Below are positions 27,190 through 35,361 of a stretch of 64,000 nucleotides of DNA, one piece after another. A program made the position numbers and the translations under genes. The DNA lies in NCBI RefSeq assembly GCF_002812125.1, contig NZ_NPDQ01000011.1, forward strand, positions 1 to 64,000, read 5' to 3'. Under the pieces are notes generated by a model, which searched no databases, was not told the DNA's origin, and was given only the letters and a program-made list of their open reading frames with translations. The first letter of the stretch is position 1. Every line of letters begins with the position of its first letter. This stretch comes from Leptospira brenneri. Its GTDB lineage: Bacteria > Spirochaetota > Leptospiria > Leptospirales > Leptospiraceae.

Positions 27190-27671
27190 TGAAATACCAA
27201 GTAACCCATACATTTCCCGTTCCTCTCGATAAACTCCTCCATGCAAGGGAAGAAAGATACAAACATTTGGATCAGTTCCCTGATTTAAAAAATGTAACTC
27301 TTTTGGAAGAAACGAAGGAAGGGAATACCATTCGTCAAAAAAGAAAGGTAAGTTTGGAAGGTTCTATGCCTGCCGTTTTGTCGGCAGCGCTCACTGATCT
27401 TTCTCTTTTGGAAGAATCTACTTTTGACATCACCACCAACACTCACGAATTCAAAATTTCTCCTCCAGGAAAAGACAATGTATTTGTGATCAAGGGCAAA
27501 AGTAAATACGAAGCGAATGGTTCTGAATCCAAACGTTCTTACGACGTGGATGTGGTTTCGAGCCTTCTTTTTGTTTCTCCCATCGTGGAAAAAGCAATCG
27601 AAGAAATTCACAAACATAGTTTGGAAAAAGACAGAAAATCCATCGCCAAATTTTTGGGGGTTGAATCCTAA
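27189..27671 (+). CDS. DUF2505-like / SRPBCC-fold protein
   Basis: 160 residues beginning with GTG in overlap with the preceding stop. The N-terminus (YQVTHTFPVPLDKLLHAREE) and central VFVIKGKSKYEANGSESKRSYDVDVVSS are like the DUF2505 branch of START/SRPBCC lipid- or ligand-binding folds. No catalytic motif is visible. Translational coupling to the ferritin-like gene suggests shared expression, with unknown functional link. Confidence 0.6.
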   Translation: MKYQVTHTFPVPLDKLLHAREERYKHLDQFPDLKNVTLLEETKEGNTIRQKRKVSLEGSMPAVLSAALTDLSLLEESTFDITTNTHEFKISPPGKDNVFVIKGKSKYEANGSESKRSYDVDVVSSLLFVSPIVEKAIEEIHKHSLEKDRKSIAKFLGVES

Positions 27672-27678
27672 GTAAGAA

Positions 27679-28575
27679 GTGAAGTCTTCTTCTCCTTCTT
27701 TTTTACGATCTGTATTGGAACTTAATTTGACGATCCTCATTATGGGGAACGTCACTTTGTTTGCCAAACTCCTTCCTTTCCCTGCGGTTACGATCATCTC
27801 TGGTCGGGCGCTATTCTCCGTTATTTTGCTTGGGGTTTTCTTCCTACTTCGTGGAAAGTCTGTTTCTTACCGGAGTTTTAAGGACTTCCTCTCTGTTTTT
27901 GGAATTGGAATCATATTTGCCCTGCATTGGGTGACTTATTTCCACTCCATCCAAGTTTCGACTGTGGCTGTGGGGATGTTGTCCCTTTTCACTTATCCAG
28001 TGTTTTCTGCTATCCTTGAACCTTTGTTTGGTGGGAAAAGACCTGATCCTTTTGCTTTCTTTTTGGCCTGTTTTTCCTTTTTTGGTCTCTTTCTCATTGT
28101 ACCTGATTTTTCCTTTGACAACCAAATGTTCCAAGGAGTGGTTTGGGGAGTTGTCTCTGCGGTTCTTTATGCCATTCGCAATTTACTGACCAAAGAAATG
28201 CATGTCCATTATCCGAGTGCCCAAATTTTGTTTACCCAACTGATTGCCACTAGCATTGTTCTCCTGCCTTTTGCGAGTGGACTTTTTGAGATGATTTCTG
28301 AACCCAAATACCTTCTCTTTCAGGTGGTGCTTGCCGGGATCTTTACCTCACTTGCCCATACCATTTGGATTCGTAGTCTTTCCAATTTATCTGTGACCAC
28401 AGCAGGGACTTTATCTACCTTAAGCCCCATTTACGGAAGTTTGGCGGCTTGGTACTTCCTCGGTGAGGTGCCTCCCGATAGGATTTGGCTCGGTGGTGGG
28501 GTGATTTTGTTTTGTGCGATATTAGAGGTGTTTCGAAAAAAAGCGGAAGGGGAAAAAAGGGAAGAGGTGGGTTAG
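27679..28575 (+). CDS. EamA/DMT-superfamily transporter
   Basis: Ten membrane helices in two repeated EamA units. VLLGVFFLLRGK and FSDFLS-like loops lie in the first; VWGVVSAVLYAIRNLLTKEM and TLSTLSPIYGSLAAWYFLGEVP (the conserved EamA end motif) lie in the second. 298 residues is typical. GTG start 7 bp after the previous stop. Drug/metabolite exporter; the substrate cannot be inferred. The 3' end overlaps the convergent methyltransferase gene by 4 bp. Confidence 0.85.
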   Translation: MKSSSPSFLRSVLELNLTILIMGNVTLFAKLLPFPAVTIISGRALFSVILLGVFFLLRGKSVSYRSFKDFLSVFGIGIIFALHWVTYFHSIQVSTVAVGMLSLFTYPVFSAILEPLFGGKRPDPFAFFLACFSFFGLFLIVPDFSFDNQMFQGVVWGVVSAVLYAIRNLLTKEMHVHYPSAQILFTQLIATSIVLLPFASGLFEMISEPKYLLFQVVLAGIFTSLAHTIWIRSLSNLSVTTAGTLSTLSPIYGSLAAWYFLGEVPPDRIWLGGGVILFCAILEVFRKKAEGEKREEVG

Positions 28576-29363
28576 TTTTTTTGCCAAACTAAAAATCGAT
28601 ATCCCCCATCGAAGAAATCTTCTTCTAGAATATTCCCATATTTTTTTAACCAAATCCCATTCTTTAAATCGTTTTCCAGCCGTTCTAAAATTTGATTGAG
28701 TGTACTCGTTTCTAAGCTTGCTAAAGGAGAAATTCCGGCCCTGAAAGTTTCGTTTAGATAAAGGGTAGGGTTTTTCCAAGCGGAAGCAAAAAAGTAATCG
28801 GTAAGATGATCGGGCAATAGGTAATCAATTATTTTTACATTCGCTTTGGTTACACGTTCGATCATCGATTTAAAATCATGAATCGGTAGATAAGTGGAAA
28901 CGGATTTCTCAAAAACAATTTGAAAGTAATCAAATAACCAAGATTGTTTACTGACGATCGAAGGATCCCCCGCAAAAATAACCGCAAAGTGTTTGGGTTT
29001 CAGAATGCGGTTCATCTCAAGAATTGCTTTTTCCAGATCATTGAAATGGTGTGATGCTAGTATAGAAATGATTCCATCGAAACTACTGGTAGGAAGGGGA
29101 ATTTCTTCGGCTGAACCTTTGATCCATTTGATATTTGTATTTTCTGCGGCCTGAGCCATCATGATTCCTGACGGCTCGACTGCCGTTACATGATGACCTT
29201 TAGAAGAAAAAAAATGGGAATAGTTTCCTGTCCCTGCTCCCACATCCAGTAGAGAAGCTCTCTCTAGTTTTAAGCAAAGGTTTTCTTCGCTAAGGGAAGC
29301 AATGTGTAAGTCAGCCTTTCTTGTTTTGTTGTAGCTCGTTCCGATTCTATCGTAAATTTCCAT
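28572..29363 (-). CDS. Class I SAM-dependent methyltransferase
   Basis: The Rossmann methyltransferase core has motif I SLLDVGAGTGNYSHFF, an acidic loop VTAVEPSGIMM, and a post-II Asp/His (DGIISILASHHFNDL). Its 263 residues match ubiquinone/menaquinone-type (Methyltransf_11) enzymes, whose acceptors vary widely. No neighbouring gene points to a substrate. Its start lies 33 bp from an attC-like sequence at 29396-29426 at the edge of the AT-rich accessory segment. Confidence 0.8.
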   Translation of the reverse strand: MEIYDRIGTSYNKTRKADLHIASLSEENLCLKLERASLLDVGAGTGNYSHFFSSKGHHVTAVEPSGIMMAQAAENTNIKWIKGSAEEIPLPTSSFDGIISILASHHFNDLEKAILEMNRILKPKHFAVIFAGDPSIVSKQSWLFDYFQIVFEKSVSTYLPIHDFKSMIERVTKANVKIIDYLLPDHLTDYFFASAWKNPTLYLNETFRAGISPLASLETSTLNQILERLENDLKNGIWLKKYGNILEEDFFDGGYRFLVWQKN

Positions 29364-29395
29364 ATATTCTAATAAACTTATGTGCTGGTTTGTGG

Positions 29396-29426
29396 GTTAG
29401 GCTTCTGGGGAGACGGGTTGTTAGGC
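29396..29426. repeat. Tandem attC-core-like sequence
   Basis: Two exact GTTAGGC heptamers (29396-29402 and 29420-29426) fit the integron core site GTTRRRY, or GCCTAAC (RYYYAAC) on the minus strand. They lie between the ATPase stop (29433) and the methyltransferase start (29363). On the minus strand the second reads GCGCCTAACAACCCG, a common attC R''-L'' pattern. A full attC partner arm is not obvious here. Confidence 0.45.
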
Positions 29427-29432
29427 GCCATG

Positions 29433-31529
29433 TCAGATATTTAGTAACTGTATGTGATTGTCACATTCATTTATTATATACTGAGGAACAAGTTGATATT
29501 TTCTTGGGTTTAGTTGATAGATGTAATCAATTTCTATATGAAAGGCTTCGTTGATGAATTTCTTCATTACTTCGGAAGCCTTGGGTAATATTTCTTCTCC
29601 AAATAGAATTCTATAAATATGAAGCTTTTCATAGTTATTATCAGATGAAAAATAATGATCTATCAATTTTTTTCTATCATTAATTGTAATGAGAGTTTTT
29701 GTATACGAAAAATTCGGGATTTCTTTTCTAAGTATTTTCGTTGCTTTTCGTTTTTCTGATTTTGTCATATCTCTACAGATTCCATTTTCAGATAAATTTG
29801 GAGTTTTCCTTTTATGCAGGAGATTTGAAATTAATTGAAATTCGATACCTTTGTTATTTTGTAGTTCATATAACCTTCTTAAGTAAACTAATTTGTTTAA
29901 TGAAGGAATATTTGAACGAATGTTTTCTGTATTTATTTCTATAAATGTTTTGATGTCAGCTTTTTTGATCTCCTTTTCTTTTAAAATGCCGTTATTGTTT
30001 TCTAGAAATGACGCAAAAGGTGGGGCGAATTTGTCGGTATGATGGTAGATCATATCAACTATTGGTTCAAAATCATGAGTAAGAAATAATACAGTTTTGT
30101 TTTTGAAAAATTTTTCTCTTCTGAATAGCATATTTATGATAGCATATTTCTTGTTTTTATCAAATGAAGAAATTGGATCGTCTAGAATGATAACATCAGG
30201 CTTTGCTTTTAATGTATCATACATAAATAATACCAAAGCAAATGCATTCCGTTCGCCATAGCTCAAGTGGCTTTTTGCTTCCTGGATCAACTTGTCTGAA
30301 TCGGTATGAAATAATTTAAGTTTGTATTCGGATCCGTCTTCGATTATGTTTACTTTATACTTATATCCGGCATTTTTTAAAAATTCGTTTATTTCTAAGT
30401 TATTTTCTTTTATTAATAATTCAATTAATCGGTTTTGCTTATTAATGACACCCTGCAATTTACCTGCTTTCTCTAGTAGCATTTTTATAGAATTGTTAAT
30501 TAAATCTGTTTTTGATTTTGTTCGCTCTGAATTTAGGTGAGAATATAGATCTAATTTAATTTCCAGATTTGATAAAAGTTCGATGATTTTCTCAACATCT
30601 TTGAGTGTATTGAAATGGATATTCTGAGCTTCTTTTATTTTTGATGTTATTCTTTCGATTTGGTTTTTTATTTCGATTAGATATTGTTCTTGATCTTTTG
30701 TAAATCCTGTAGCATTAAAAATGAATTTATCGATAGCCTGATTGGTAGAATCCGAAAAATACATTTTTAATTTTTGAAAGGTTGATACTATTTTGTTTAT
30801 ATTCTCAACGACTTTAGGATCGTAGGAACTGGCTATTTTTTGTATTTTATTTTTTTTATCTTGAATGTCAGATATGCAATATGGGCAATTTTTTGATAAA
30901 TCTAGAAATGGCTTTCCGTCAATTTGCCATTTTGCCCATTTATAATTACTTTCATGTTGTATGAATTCTGAATATTCCCTGAACTCCTCTGGAACATTAG
31001 TCACTAAATTCCCGTCTTTGAAACCCTTTACTAAAGGGCTTGACCCGTGTATGCCCTTTTTCACTTGTCTCCCAAAACTGTTTGTGATTTCTTGAAAGTC
31101 ACTTAATAATTGCTCTATTTCTGCATCTTTTGAGATTTCGTTTCGAATTACTTTTGTTAATTCAGAAATCTCAGCCATTCCATTTTCAAAATTAGCATCT
31201 CGTATTAATATATCGAAACTTCCTTTTATAAGTTCATCCTGTCTAAATACAAATTCGTTGATATATTGTTCATCAAAGACTTTCACAGAATTTAGATCTG
31301 TAATGCCGTTGATCTCAGGGTTATTTTCGGCCGTACCGTCTGCTTGAAAAGGTTTCAATTTTGAGAGAGTTTGCGTGCTGTTGTGTTTATCATGAATATA
31401 GCTATAGATAGCTTTAGACAATGTGCTTTTACCGGTACCGTTTATGGCATATTTTATATTAAGGCTATTTTTACTTAAGCTAATTTCACCTTCTTTTATA
31501 TTGTTACAGTGTTTTAATTTTATTATCAT
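29433..31529 (-). CDS. SMC-like AAA ATPase with zinc-hook motif, RloC/PrrC-like
   Basis: About 698 residues from ATG 31529 (an upstream in-frame start at 31577 would overlap the attC-like region). Walker A lies at AINGTGKST (Lys34), an ABC-type signature at LSYGERNAFALVLFMYD, Walker B at VIILDDPISSFD and an H-loop at LTHDFEP. The two ATPase halves are separated by predicted coiled coil carrying CPYC (residues 215-218), the Rad50/RloC zinc-hook pattern. After the H-loop is a 200-residue C-terminal region rich in charged residues, where RloC and PrrC place their anticodon nuclease; I could not assign its Arg-Glu-His triad. The gene is visibly more AT-rich than its neighbours. Defence or nucleic-acid stress function is inferred. 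Confidence 0.7.
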   Translation of the reverse strand: MIIKLKHCNNIKEGEISLSKNSLNIKYAINGTGKSTLSKAIYSYIHDKHNSTQTLSKLKPFQADGTAENNPEINGITDLNSVKVFDEQYINEFVFRQDELIKGSFDILIRDANFENGMAEISELTKVIRNEISKDAEIEQLLSDFQEITNSFGRQVKKGIHGSSPLVKGFKDGNLVTNVPEEFREYSEFIQHESNYKWAKWQIDGKPFLDLSKNCPYCISDIQDKKNKIQKIASSYDPKVVENINKIVSTFQKLKMYFSDSTNQAIDKFIFNATGFTKDQEQYLIEIKNQIERITSKIKEAQNIHFNTLKDVEKIIELLSNLEIKLDLYSHLNSERTKSKTDLINNSIKMLLEKAGKLQGVINKQNRLIELLIKENNLEINEFLKNAGYKYKVNIIEDGSEYKLKLFHTDSDKLIQEAKSHLSYGERNAFALVLFMYDTLKAKPDVIILDDPISSFDKNKKYAIINMLFRREKFFKNKTVLFLTHDFEPIVDMIYHHTDKFAPPFASFLENNNGILKEKEIKKADIKTFIEINTENIRSNIPSLNKLVYLRRLYELQNNKGIEFQLISNLLHKRKTPNLSENGICRDMTKSEKRKATKILRKEIPNFSYTKTLITINDRKKLIDHYFSSDNNYEKLHIYRILFGEEILPKASEVMKKFINEAFHIEIDYIYQLNPRKYQLVPQYIINECDNHIQLLNI

Positions 31530-31542
31530 TTTTGAACATTGC

Positions 31543-31694
31543 GCATAACGAACCTGCCTTCCCGAACTTCCTTGCAACTAAGCCTAAGAAGTAGATGTTA
31601 ATGTCGGCGTGCCTTCTTGCGGATGCTTAGCGAGAAGCGTGACGATAGGTATTTTCTGCTATGCGGCGTGTCTATTCAATAGCAACTGTTAGGC
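31543..31694. repeat. attC-like region (integron cassette junction)
   Basis: The segment starts with GCATAAC (31543-31549) and ends with GTTAGGC (31688-31694), which pair at 6 of 7 positions. An inner GCCTAAG (31582-31588) also pairs with the GTTAGGC end, 113 nt apart. Between them is a hairpin CTTCTTGC / GCGAGAAG (around 31613-31637). On the minus strand it follows the 190-aa gene, whose stop is inside it, and precedes the ATPase ATG by 14 bp, the arrangement of a gene cassette. No integrase is in the window. Confidence 0.5.
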
Positions 31695-32199
31695 CTGAGT
31701 TGGGTCCTGGCGGAAGTCCTAATGCTGTATCAACTCCAATATTTTCTCTTAAATCGTTTAATAATAAACTTGGCTCACATTTTGAACCTAGCTTTTGATT
31801 AGATTCCTCTCTTGGCACACTAACCTGTTTACCTCGAACTACTTTTATGATTTTCTTTTCTTCTATTGCTATTTTACATAAGGCTCTGATATAGAATCTA
31901 TTAAATTCTCCCTCGGCAAGCATTTCATGAGCATTAGATGGGATCTTAGCCATCGTGGTTCCGGTTTTTGTTTTTCTTTCTTCATGAGTCTTTAGGAGAT
32001 TTAGGCGAATTATTTCGGAAGCTAGCCATTCTGGTGTTTTGTTATCAATAGCTTCTTTTAGTAATTCTGAATACATTTTTCGTCCTAAATCATTTAGTCT
32101 CTTACTATTATAAAGCTTGGAAATTGAAACATCTAAGTCGAATTCATTCTTCATATATTCTCTTGTCTTAGAATCTAAGTTTGGAAATTGAAAAGTCAT
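31672..32199 (-). CDS. Uncharacterised protein, second gene of a two-gene accessory pair
   Basis: About 175 residues from ATG 32199, preceded by an AGGGG ribosome-binding site. No recognised fold. A helical N-terminal half contains TPEWLASEIIRLNLLKTHEER. The second half has GEFNRFYIRALCKIAIEEKK and a tail ending VDTALGLPPGPNSGLTV, whose look is of a conserved motif. I have the impression of related uncharacterised proteins with the same Pro-Gly tail, but cannot verify it. The 92-residue neighbour lies upstream in the same orientation, separated by 5 bp. Its last codons run into the attC-like sequence. Confidence 0.6.
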   Translation of the reverse strand: MTFQFPNLDSKTREYMKNEFDLDVSISKLYNSKRLNDLGRKMYSELLKEAIDNKTPEWLASEIIRLNLLKTHEERKTKTGTTMAKIPSNAHEMLAEGEFNRFYIRALCKIAIEEKKIIKVVRGKQVSVPREESNQKLGSKCEPSLLLNDLRENIGVDTALGLPPGPNSGLTVAIE

Positions 32200-32203
32200 T
32201 TTT

Positions 32204-32482
32204 TTACCCCTTAATTTTAATTGACCAATCTTGCAAAACGCCACCCATCAAACGACTTGGAGTTAAACCGTTTTCCTTAAATAAATGCCATACAAAATCT
32301 TTAATCTCTGATGCTTCAATTTCGTAATTTAGACGTCCCATTAGCACTGTATTTGGTAAGGGTAGATCTTTGGAAATCGAAGTGTCATGAAGACCATATC
32401 CTTCAAGTAACTTCTTTGCCTTGGTATAAGCTTCAGAGCTTGCATCTTTCAAGTCGAAAGTTAAAATTACATCGTATTTCAT
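32204..32482 (-). CDS. Small ferredoxin-like-fold protein, first gene of the accessory pair
   Basis: 92 residues with alternating strand/helix character: MKYDVILTFDLKDASSEAYTKAKKLLEGYGL followed by a beta-rich centre and FVWHLFKENGLTPSRLMGG (landmarks YDVILTFDL and NGLTPSRLMGG). The pattern resembles the ferredoxin-like folds of Cas2 or VapD nucleases, but no catalytic residues can be assigned. It is 4 bp from the ATG of the 190-aa gene, so they are one operon. No toxin or antitoxin family is recognised, although the size pairing would suit one. Confidence 0.5.
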   Translation of the reverse strand: MKYDVILTFDLKDASSEAYTKAKKLLEGYGLHDTSISKDLPLPNTVLMGRLNYEIEASEIKDFVWHLFKENGLTPSRLMGGVLQDWSIKIKG

Positions 32483-32800
32483 TCCATCCCCCTCTAATTT
32501 TATTCATTCCACATAACCACTACTATCTGCCACCTTACAACCTTCCATCTCCATCCTTCAATAAAAAATAGAGACACACTCAAAATATTCCTACATTTTT
32601 CATTCCCGTTAGGTGCCAAATGATCCCTGTTTTGTGCTGTTATAGAAATGGATTTTCGTGAGTTCAAAATGCCTTCCAAGTTTTACTTAAAATTTTTTAA
32701 AATAAATCTAAATCAGTGCAATAAAGTTTGACAGACTTATCAAATTCTGGTCTCTAATCTCTCCTTGTGGAAATAAGATATTTCTGCAAAGGAGTTCGCT
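32483..32800. other. Intergenic stretch with probable plus-strand promoter
   Basis: 318 bp with no supportable gene. A TTGACA element at 32728-32733 is followed by a TCTAAT at 32753-32758 (19-base spacer) or TCTCTA at 32751 (17 bases), a possible promoter for the lipoprotein. A single GTTAGGT at 32608-32614 fits the attC core consensus but is weak alone. The ribosome-binding site AAAGGAG at 32788-32794 precedes a TTG start. Confidence 0.35.
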
Positions 32801-33208
32801 TTGAAGAAAATTACATTAGTATTTGCTTTCGCTGTATCTGCTCTTGTCTTCCATTGCCAGTCAGGAGCAAAAGCGGGGGCTGAAGAAGGTAAGACCATCT
32901 TGGAAGGGAATTGGGTTTTGACATCCAATTGCGTCACTAATCCTTCTCCAAATCCAACGGCTTGGCTGATCATCAGCAACAATCGGGATATCAAATCTTG
33001 TTATAAAAAAACAAGCAGTGTGGTCAAAGGACAGATCACTGGCAAGGACGGGAACTATCATATTAATTGGGAAGTTGGTCCTGCATCAACTGCTCAGTAT
33101 CCAGTAGGTGGGCCTCTGAATCTTTTTGGAATGACTACGATTGAGAACGGTCAGAGCTACACGGTTTGTTACACTCGAACAAAAACCGTGCCGGCTTTTT
33201 GTAAGTGA
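32801..33208 (+). CDS. Small lipoprotein of unknown function
   Basis: 135 residues from TTG 32801, chosen because AAAGGAG sits 6 bases upstream and no closer ATG gives a signal peptide. Signal peptide and lipobox: LVFAFAVSALVFHCQSG (Cys20). The mature domain has a WVLTSNCVTNPSPNP start, a second Cys pair and a C-terminal NGQSYTVCYTRTKTVPAFCK, a short beta-rich fold probably closed by disulfides. No family recognised. Confidence 0.65.
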   Translation: MKKITLVFAFAVSALVFHCQSGAKAGAEEGKTILEGNWVLTSNCVTNPSPNPTAWLIISNNRDIKSCYKKTSSVVKGQITGKDGNYHINWEVGPASTAQYPVGGPLNLFGMTTIENGQSYTVCYTRTKTVPAFCK

Positions 33209-33235
33209 TATTGGTTTAGAATAGGTTAAAGGTGT

Positions 33236-33436
33236 GGGGGAGGAAAGAGGATTGAATGAGAACTTCCCCCGCGCCACTTGTGCTGAGCTTGCCGAAGAAC
33301 CGATTGCAGCGGAAATCCTTTCTGGTTGGAGAACCAATTTTAATATAAAAAATCCTTCCAGAAAGATTGGAGCGAAAAGCGGGATCGCCTAATGGATGGG
33401 ATGTGGAAAATTCAATCCATCGGCGAGGCGCCCCCA
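33236..33436. repeat. Large imperfect palindromic element
   Basis: Outer pairs GGGGG (33236-33240) with CCCCC (33432-33436), GGATTGAAT (33249-33257) with ATTCAATCC (33411-33419), and an inner AATCCTTTCTGG / CCAGAAAGATT stem, tip GGTT-GGAGA-AACC. The whole 200-nt region between the lipoprotein and DUF302 genes can fold on itself. It could be a structured RNA, a bidirectional terminator or a MITE-like repeat, with end pairs TGGGGG/CCCCCA. No open frame in it is convincing. Confidence 0.5.
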
Positions 33437-33453
33437 ATGATATAAAATCTATT

Positions 33454-33843
33454 TCAGTCGTGTAAGTGGTGAATGACTTGAATTAATTTTTCTTGTACTT
33501 CCTTGGCAATTTTTTCTAGTTCTGGGTTTTGGACCAGTTTGGTCATAGTCATGGGGTCAAAGATAGAGACTTTGGTTTCTCCATTCTTTTCTTCTGTGAC
33601 GACTACGTTGCAAGGGAGTAATAATCCGATTTCGTCTGCTGTTTGGAGGGCTTTGTGCGCAAAACCGGGATTACATGCTCCAAGGATGGTGTATCGTTTG
33701 AAATCAACGCCGATTTTTTCTTTGAGAGTGTTTTTGACGTCGATGGTGGTTAAGACCCCAAACCCTTCTTTTTTTAGGGCTTCGGTAGTGTCGGTGATGG
33801 TGTCTTCAAAACTTTTTTTTCTGTGAACGGTGAGTCCTAACAT
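33454..33843 (-). CDS. DUF302 domain protein
   Basis: 129 residues matching DUF302: N-terminal SFEDTITDTTEALKKEGFGVLTTIDVKNTLKEKIG, recognised by FGVLTTIDVKNTLKEK, then TILGACNPGFAHKAL and the NVVVTEEKNGETKVSIFDP end. The family has an unusual alpha-beta fold and is often near metal or redox genes; its function is not established. It stands alone with about 80 bp before the next gene. Confidence 0.85.
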   Translation of the reverse strand: MLGLTVHRKKSFEDTITDTTEALKKEGFGVLTTIDVKNTLKEKIGVDFKRYTILGACNPGFAHKALQTADEIGLLLPCNVVVTEEKNGETKVSIFDPMTMTKLVQNPELEKIAKEVQEKLIQVIHHLHD

Positions 33844-33926
33844 AAATCCTCCGCATGTCTATACCCCATAGGGTATGTCAGCAAATCTGAACTTGCAAGA
33901 GAATTTTTGTTAGATTTTGAAAAAGA

Positions 33927-34367
33927 TCATTCTTTTTTAGGGAGTTTTTGCATCTCTTCCACACTTGGAAGCTGCGTGGACATATGACGGATTTCCCCAG
34001 AGGAATTAAGTAAGAAGTATTGGGGGATGGGGTCTGTTTTTAAGGAACTAAAACGATCATCCAAAATCAGAGTTTGGAATTCTTGGTCTCTTGGTGTGTA
34101 GTTGAGTAAAACATAAGTACCAAGGTCTGGTTTTCCTTCCCCACATTCTAATCCCTGGAGCATTTCACAACGAGATTTAGTGACGGAGAGTAGGATGAGT
34201 TTTCCTTCACGAGAAGCTTGTCCAAAGGCGAAGGATTTGTTATGACCCCAATGGATTTCTTCACTTGCCATTTCGTTGATTTTTACATAACCAAAAACGA
34301 GTAGTAAAATGAAAAGTGGCATGGCTAAAAAACCAAGCAGGTAAAAAACACGGGAATATTTCTGCAT
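33927..34367 (-). CDS. Membrane-anchored thioredoxin-like protein
   Basis: About 146 residues from ATG 34367 (an upstream TTG would add three). One N-terminal membrane anchor (FLAMPLFILLLVFGYV) precedes a periplasmic domain reminiscent of thioredoxin-like folds (KLILLSVTKSRCEMLQGLEC, then IPQYFLLNSSGEIRH). The two cysteines are 9 residues apart, not the CxxC of redox-active thioredoxins. I do not recognise a closer family. No good ribosome-binding site is visible. Confidence 0.5.
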   Translation of the reverse strand: MQKYSRVFYLLGFLAMPLFILLLVFGYVKINEMASEEIHWGHNKSFAFGQASREGKLILLSVTKSRCEMLQGLECGEGKPDLGTYVLLNYTPRDQEFQTLILDDRFSSLKTDPIPQYFLLNSSGEIRHMSTQLPSVEEMQKLPKKE

Positions 34368-34508
34368 ACAAGGCAATAGAACTTAAGTCCCCAGTTCCCG
34401 CCAAGTTGAATTTTTAATCACTTGTAAACCAAGAAACATCAAAAAAAACTACACCTTCTTCTTCCTAAATCAAATCTGGTTCAAAGAGAACAACCTTAGG
34501 AGAAATTA

Positions 34509-35354
34509 ATGGAGATTTGGTATACCGAAAAATTGGAATTAGAAAAAGGCCGCGCTGTGAGTTACCGGGTAACAAAAACAATCGAAAGCCTACAATCTCC
34601 GTTCCAAAAAATCGATATTTTTGAAACACAATCCTTTGGCCGAATGTTTACACTTGATGGTGTAACGATGGTTACTAATAAAGACGAACATTCTTATCAT
34701 GAAATGATTGCCCATATCCCTATGATGAGTCATCCAAACCCTGAATCTGTTCTTGTGATTGGTGGGGGAGATGGGGGAACCGTTCGCGAAGTTTTGAAAC
34801 ACCCCTCTGTCAAAGAAGTTGTATTATGTGAAATTGACAAAGCTGTGGTGGATATTAGTTATAAATACTTTCCAGAATGTGCTGATGCCATGAAAGATCC
34901 CAAAGTCATTCATTATTATGATGATGGTGCTAAATTTGCCCGTGACAACAAAGGTCGTTTTGATGTGATCCTTGTGGATTCTAGTGATCCAGTAGGCCCT
35001 GCAGAAGTTTTATTTAAGGAACCATTTTTTCGAGATATGGCAAGTGCCTTAAAACCTACGGGAATCATTGCCACCCAAGCGGAATCTTTTTGGTATCATG
35101 GAGATGTGATTTCCTCTCTTTTTGATTTTATTCCCAAAATTTTCCCTGAGTATGGTTACTATTATACAACCATTCCGACATACCCGTCCGGAATCATTGG
35201 GTTTACTTTTTTATCCAATGCCATTGATCCTTATTCGGTAACTCCAGATCCAAAACGAGTTCCGAAAGGTCTCAAATACTACAGCCCAGAAATTCACAAA
35301 GCTGCTTTTGTTCTTCCTGAATTCGCAAAAGCGTATATCAAAAGAAAAGGATAA
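34509..35354 (+). CDS. speE: Spermidine synthase
   Basis: Transfers an aminopropyl group from decarboxylated SAM to putrescine. Motifs include LVIGGGDGGTVREVLKHP (SAM-binding GGGDGG), VVLCEIDKAVVDISYKYFP and DVILVDSSDPVGPAEVLF (catalytic Asp), with a normal 281-residue length. It starts an eight-gene plus-strand run that reaches the terminator at 42428. The next start (GTG 35362) is 8 bp after its stop. No decarboxylase (speD) is nearby. Confidence 0.93.
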   Translation: MEIWYTEKLELEKGRAVSYRVTKTIESLQSPFQKIDIFETQSFGRMFTLDGVTMVTNKDEHSYHEMIAHIPMMSHPNPESVLVIGGGDGGTVREVLKHPSVKEVVLCEIDKAVVDISYKYFPECADAMKDPKVIHYYDDGAKFARDNKGRFDVILVDSSDPVGPAEVLFKEPFFRDMASALKPTGIIATQAESFWYHGDVISSLFDFIPKIFPEYGYYYTTIPTYPSGIIGFTFLSNAIDPYSVTPDPKRVPKGLKYYSPEIHKAAFVLPEFAKAYIKRKG

Positions 35355-35361
35355 ACTCTTT

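Noticed and set aside
27285..27797. Long open frame on the minus strand, opposite the DUF2505-like and DMT genes
   Set aside because: It shadows two convincing plus-strand genes, has a Phe-rich composition and no ribosome-binding site or family match.
32608..32614. Lone GTTAGGT as an attC border of the accessory pair
   Set aside because: A GTTRRRY heptamer is expected about once per kilobase per strand by chance; without a partner arm it carries little weight.
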